Assembly (NCBI RefSeq): GCF_900168255.1
Contig: NZ_LT799838.1
Coordinates: forward strand, 3,038,001 to 3,102,000
Origin: Psychrobacter sp. DAB_AL43B
Lineage (GTDB): Bacteria > Pseudomonadota > Gammaproteobacteria > Pseudomonadales > Moraxellaceae
Length of the DNA stretch: 64,000 nt
Reading direction: 5' to 3'
In this document: one piece after another, positions 59,539 through 64,000 of the stretch
Layout: every line of letters starts with the position of its first letter
Position numbering within the stretch: position 1 is the stretch's first letter
Notes under the pieces: generated by a model
Told to the model about the DNA's origin: nothing
What the model saw: only the letters and a program-made list of their open reading frames with translations
The model's database searches: none
Program-made: the position numbers and the translations under genes

Positions 59539-60255
59539 TTAGTTGCCTTCTTTAACGAACAAATACCCTTTACTACGGACGGTTTTGATACGTTTTGGAT
59601 TCTCTGGATCATCACCGATTTTTGGACGAATACGCGAAATACGTACGTCAATAGAACGATCTTGACCGTCGTATTCGATACCACGTAGGCGCTCAAAGAT
59701 ATCTTCACGCGACAAGATACGACCGGCATTAGAAGCCAATAACCATAATAGGTCATATTCAGCACTGGTAAAATCAACCAATTCTTCGCCTAGCATGACT
59801 GAACGACCACCGTTATCGATGATAAGCTCGCCAAACTCTAAACGCTGTGGCACATCTTCTGAGGGTGCGTTTTCTGAGCGACGTAATAATGCACGAATAC
59901 GTGCTAATAATACACGCGGCTGAGCAGGCTTAGCGACGTAGTCATCAGCACCCATCTCAAGACCCAATACTTGATCCATATCTTCTGTGCGCGCGGTCAG
60001 CATCAAAATAGGATTTTGGTAATGTGGGCGTACCTCACGGCATACAGTCAACCCATCGCTACCAGGAAGCATAACATCAAGCACGACCAAATCTGGTTGT
60101 TCATTGACAATACGACGAATGGCGCGATTACCATCCGTTTCAATCGCAACTTCTAAACCATTTTTGACCAAATAGTCTTGGGTCAACATGGCCAGACGCT
60201 CATCATCCTCAACAATCAAAATTCGTGGGGTATTGTCATCATCATTCGTTGTCAT
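59539..60255 (-). CDS. bfmR: Response regulator BfmR
   Basis: A 238-residue OmpR-family regulator. The receiver has the acidic pair in LIVEDDER and phosphoacceptor Asp60 in VVLDVMLPGSDGLTVC; MLTARTEDMDQVLGLEMGADDY follows. The winged-helix domain (SAEYDLLWLLASNAGRILSR, FERLRGIEYDGQDRSIDVRI, RIKTVRSKGYLFVKE) is nearly the same as Acinetobacter BfmR from memory. AGAGGAT precedes the ATG. It regulates envelope stress and surface polysaccharide in Acinetobacter; the same role is inferred here. Confidence 0.93.
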   Translation of the reverse strand: MTTNDDDNTPRILIVEDDERLAMLTQDYLVKNGLEVAIETDGNRAIRRIVNEQPDLVVLDVMLPGSDGLTVCREVRPHYQNPILMLTARTEDMDQVLGLEMGADDYVAKPAQPRVLLARIRALLRRSENAPSEDVPQRLEFGELIIDNGGRSVMLGEELVDFTSAEYDLLWLLASNAGRILSREDIFERLRGIEYDGQDRSIDVRISRIRPKIGDDPENPKRIKTVRSKGYLFVKEGN

Positions 60256-60907
60256 TGTTATATCCTCTAATACATCTCATTTAAAAGCAGTCAAAGTAAG
60301 AGCGGTAAAATTAATAGCACCATAGAGCAGTGCAATTGATGTTGGTATAGCTGTTACAAACTTGGTAGCACAGTATACTATTAAACCTACAGCTTCCTAT
60401 ACTATAGCGTATTGTTGGTAACAAAACCTATAAACTACATCCGCTAAAACTTTAGTTTGCGTCCAAAAATCATACCTTTTATAGCGAACAAAAGAAATAA
60501 AATAGTTTTTATTCAATAATTATTTTTTATCATATTCAAACGATTACTTACCAAGCTAGATAGCCAAATAATACAGACACGCTTAATCAAAATCAGGACT
60601 AGTAACTTGATACTTAAAGTTTTATTTTCTAACCCCTAATATAACCATATATTGCCATTGTCGCTAGCGACTTTTCCAGCAGTTTATAAAAAACTTTTAA
60701 TTCGTTGATGAGGATTCTATTAATACAGTGTATCTCTGTGGGAGTTAAACATAAAAAGCCAAACGATGGTAAAAACAGACATATAAAAAGGTAGTTATAA
60801 AAAGGTAGTTATAAAAAGACAGGCATAAAAAAACAGCCCATCATGGACTGTTTTTTATTATCGTAGAAAAAGCTAAAATAAATAGTTAACCTTACTAACA
60901 AAAAATA
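60256..60907. other. Long intergenic region between atpC and bfmR
   Basis: About 650 bp, AT-rich, no credible gene. It contains the bfmR promoter region, two tandem copies of the 14-bp unit ATAAAAAGGTAGTT (60783-60810) and, nearer atpC, an imperfect hairpin with T-rich end. Confidence 0.6.
60826..60857 (-). terminator. Terminator of the atp operon
   Basis: AAAAAACAGCCCATCATGGACTG-type hairpin (arms AAAAAACAGCCCA and TGGACTGTTTTTT, one mismatch) about 50 bp after the atpC stop; bidirectional A/T tracts. Confidence 0.75.
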
Positions 60908-61324
60908 CTAAGCACGGTTTTTGTACTTACGAATAGTTTGTAGCTGTGCGACTGATTCGGCCAATGACGCCAAAGCTGCATTAGTTTGTACGGTATCAGA
61001 TTGGTTGACCAGCATTTGCTCCGCTTTCTTACGTGCTTCAACGATTTTACTTTCGTCAAGATTATGCGCACGCATGGCAGTATCAGCCAATACTGTCACC
61101 ATCTTAGGTTGTACTTCTAATACACCACCTGATACATAAATCACTTCTTCTGCACCATCTGGGGTTTGCACGCGCATTGCGCCAGGCTTAAGCAAAGTAA
61201 TAAGCGGTGTGTGACCTGGCAATATACCAATCTCGCCTTCGGTACCACTAGCTATTAACATGCTAATTTCGCCTGAATACAACTCTTCACGAGCACTTAC
61301 GACGCGACATTGTAATGTTGCCAT
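60908..61324 (-). CDS. atpC: ATP synthase epsilon subunit
   Basis: A 138-residue F1 subunit coupling rotation to catalysis. TLQCRVVSAREELYSGEISMLIASGTEGEIGILPGHTPL is the N-terminal beta sandwich with the typical GELGILPGH motif; the C-terminal helical hairpin includes DESKIVEARKKAEQML. AAGGAATT precedes the ATG. Last gene of the atp operon. Confidence 0.97.
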   Translation of the reverse strand: MATLQCRVVSAREELYSGEISMLIASGTEGEIGILPGHTPLITLLKPGAMRVQTPDGAEEVIYVSGGVLEVQPKMVTVLADTAMRAHNLDESKIVEARKKAEQMLVNQSDTVQTNAALASLAESVAQLQTIRKYKNRA

Positions 61325-61427
61325 ACTTAATTCCTTACTATCAAAGCGCGATCAAAACTGCGATGCGTTACTTATTAGCAAGTAGGCCTGTTATAGCCTA
61401 CTTACCTTTAGCGAATGCTTAAATCAT

Positions 61428-63793
<2,366 letters not shown>

Positions 63794-64000
63794 AATGATT
63801 CCAATATAAGAGGGTTAAAAAGCATTGGCGCATGCAACAATATTTTAATATAAAACAGTGTTCTTATTAACATTAACAATGTAGCATTGCTGCATTTTAT
63901 CATTGTTTTGATGTTTTAATATCTTGTGGCATGACGCAACCATATACCATTAGTTGTGACTAAAGTGGCGCTGCTGTCTTAATAAAAAGCTTATCAGACA

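Overview
The window is a chromosomal segment of a gammaproteobacterium of the Moraxellaceae, most likely Psychrobacter. This rests on a response regulator and kinase that closely match Acinetobacter BfmR/BfmS, the overall gene order (rpsP-rimM-trmD-rplS, pheS-pheT-ihfA, tatABC after hisIE, atpG-atpD-atpC), moderate-to-low GC, and remembered similarity of many proteins to Psychrobacter. No database search was possible. There is no prophage, CRISPR array, rRNA or recognisable tRNA. About 50 genes are described, nearly all of housekeeping type.

Layout. 1-3.9 kb: the start of lnt (lipoprotein N-acyltransferase) and corC on the minus strand, a DUF4105/Lnb-like membrane protein, and a YcgN-type cysteine-cluster protein. 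4-11.5 kb: dienelactone hydrolase, a 1040-residue DUF2339 membrane protein, a YlqF/RbgA GTPase, a GIY-YIG/DUF4357 protein and mutY. 11.7-15.8 kb: tesB and rapA. 16.3-19.9 kb: an octanucleotide tandem repeat in the leader of a sensor kinase gene, followed by a regulator made of two receiver domains. 20-29 kb: a D-2-hydroxyacid dehydrogenase, a Baeyer-Villiger-type monooxygenase, rluA, trxA, rho, two small lipoproteins and a YpfJ-type metallopeptidase. 29-34.2 kb: the minus-strand translation block rpmI-rplT-pheS-pheT-ihfA. 34.7-40.5 kb: hisIE, tatABC, a small UvrD-like helicase and dusC. 40.6-48 kb: MAPEG and OsmC genes, rppH, an NRDE protein, a MuiA/DUF4139 protein, then lgt-thyA-folA. 48-55.4 kb: uvrC, a DUF3360 permease-like gene, a DUF4442 gene and rplS-trmD-rimM-rpsP. 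55.7-60.3 kb: an EnvZ-like kinase without an adjacent ompR, a 59-codon membrane-protein gene, and bfmS/bfmR. 60.9-64 kb: atpC, atpD and atpG.

Links between genes. Lipoprotein maturation is represented by lnt and lgt, with the DUF4105 gene as a possible third player. thyA and folA form a thymidylate/folate pair. Envelope sensing is represented by EnvZ, BfmRS and the repeat-linked kinase/regulator pair. Many convergent or terminal gene ends carry clear intrinsic terminators.

The most noteworthy non-genic signal is a three-copy family of 138-147 bp elements with TATAGT-type terminal inverted repeats, much like the Correia elements of Neisseria. They lie at 11500-11637, 27802-27948 and 43408-43554. 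Two sit immediately upstream of start codons in the same relative orientation. The second most interesting signal is the 9-copy octamer array upstream of the sensor kinase, a possible contingency locus.
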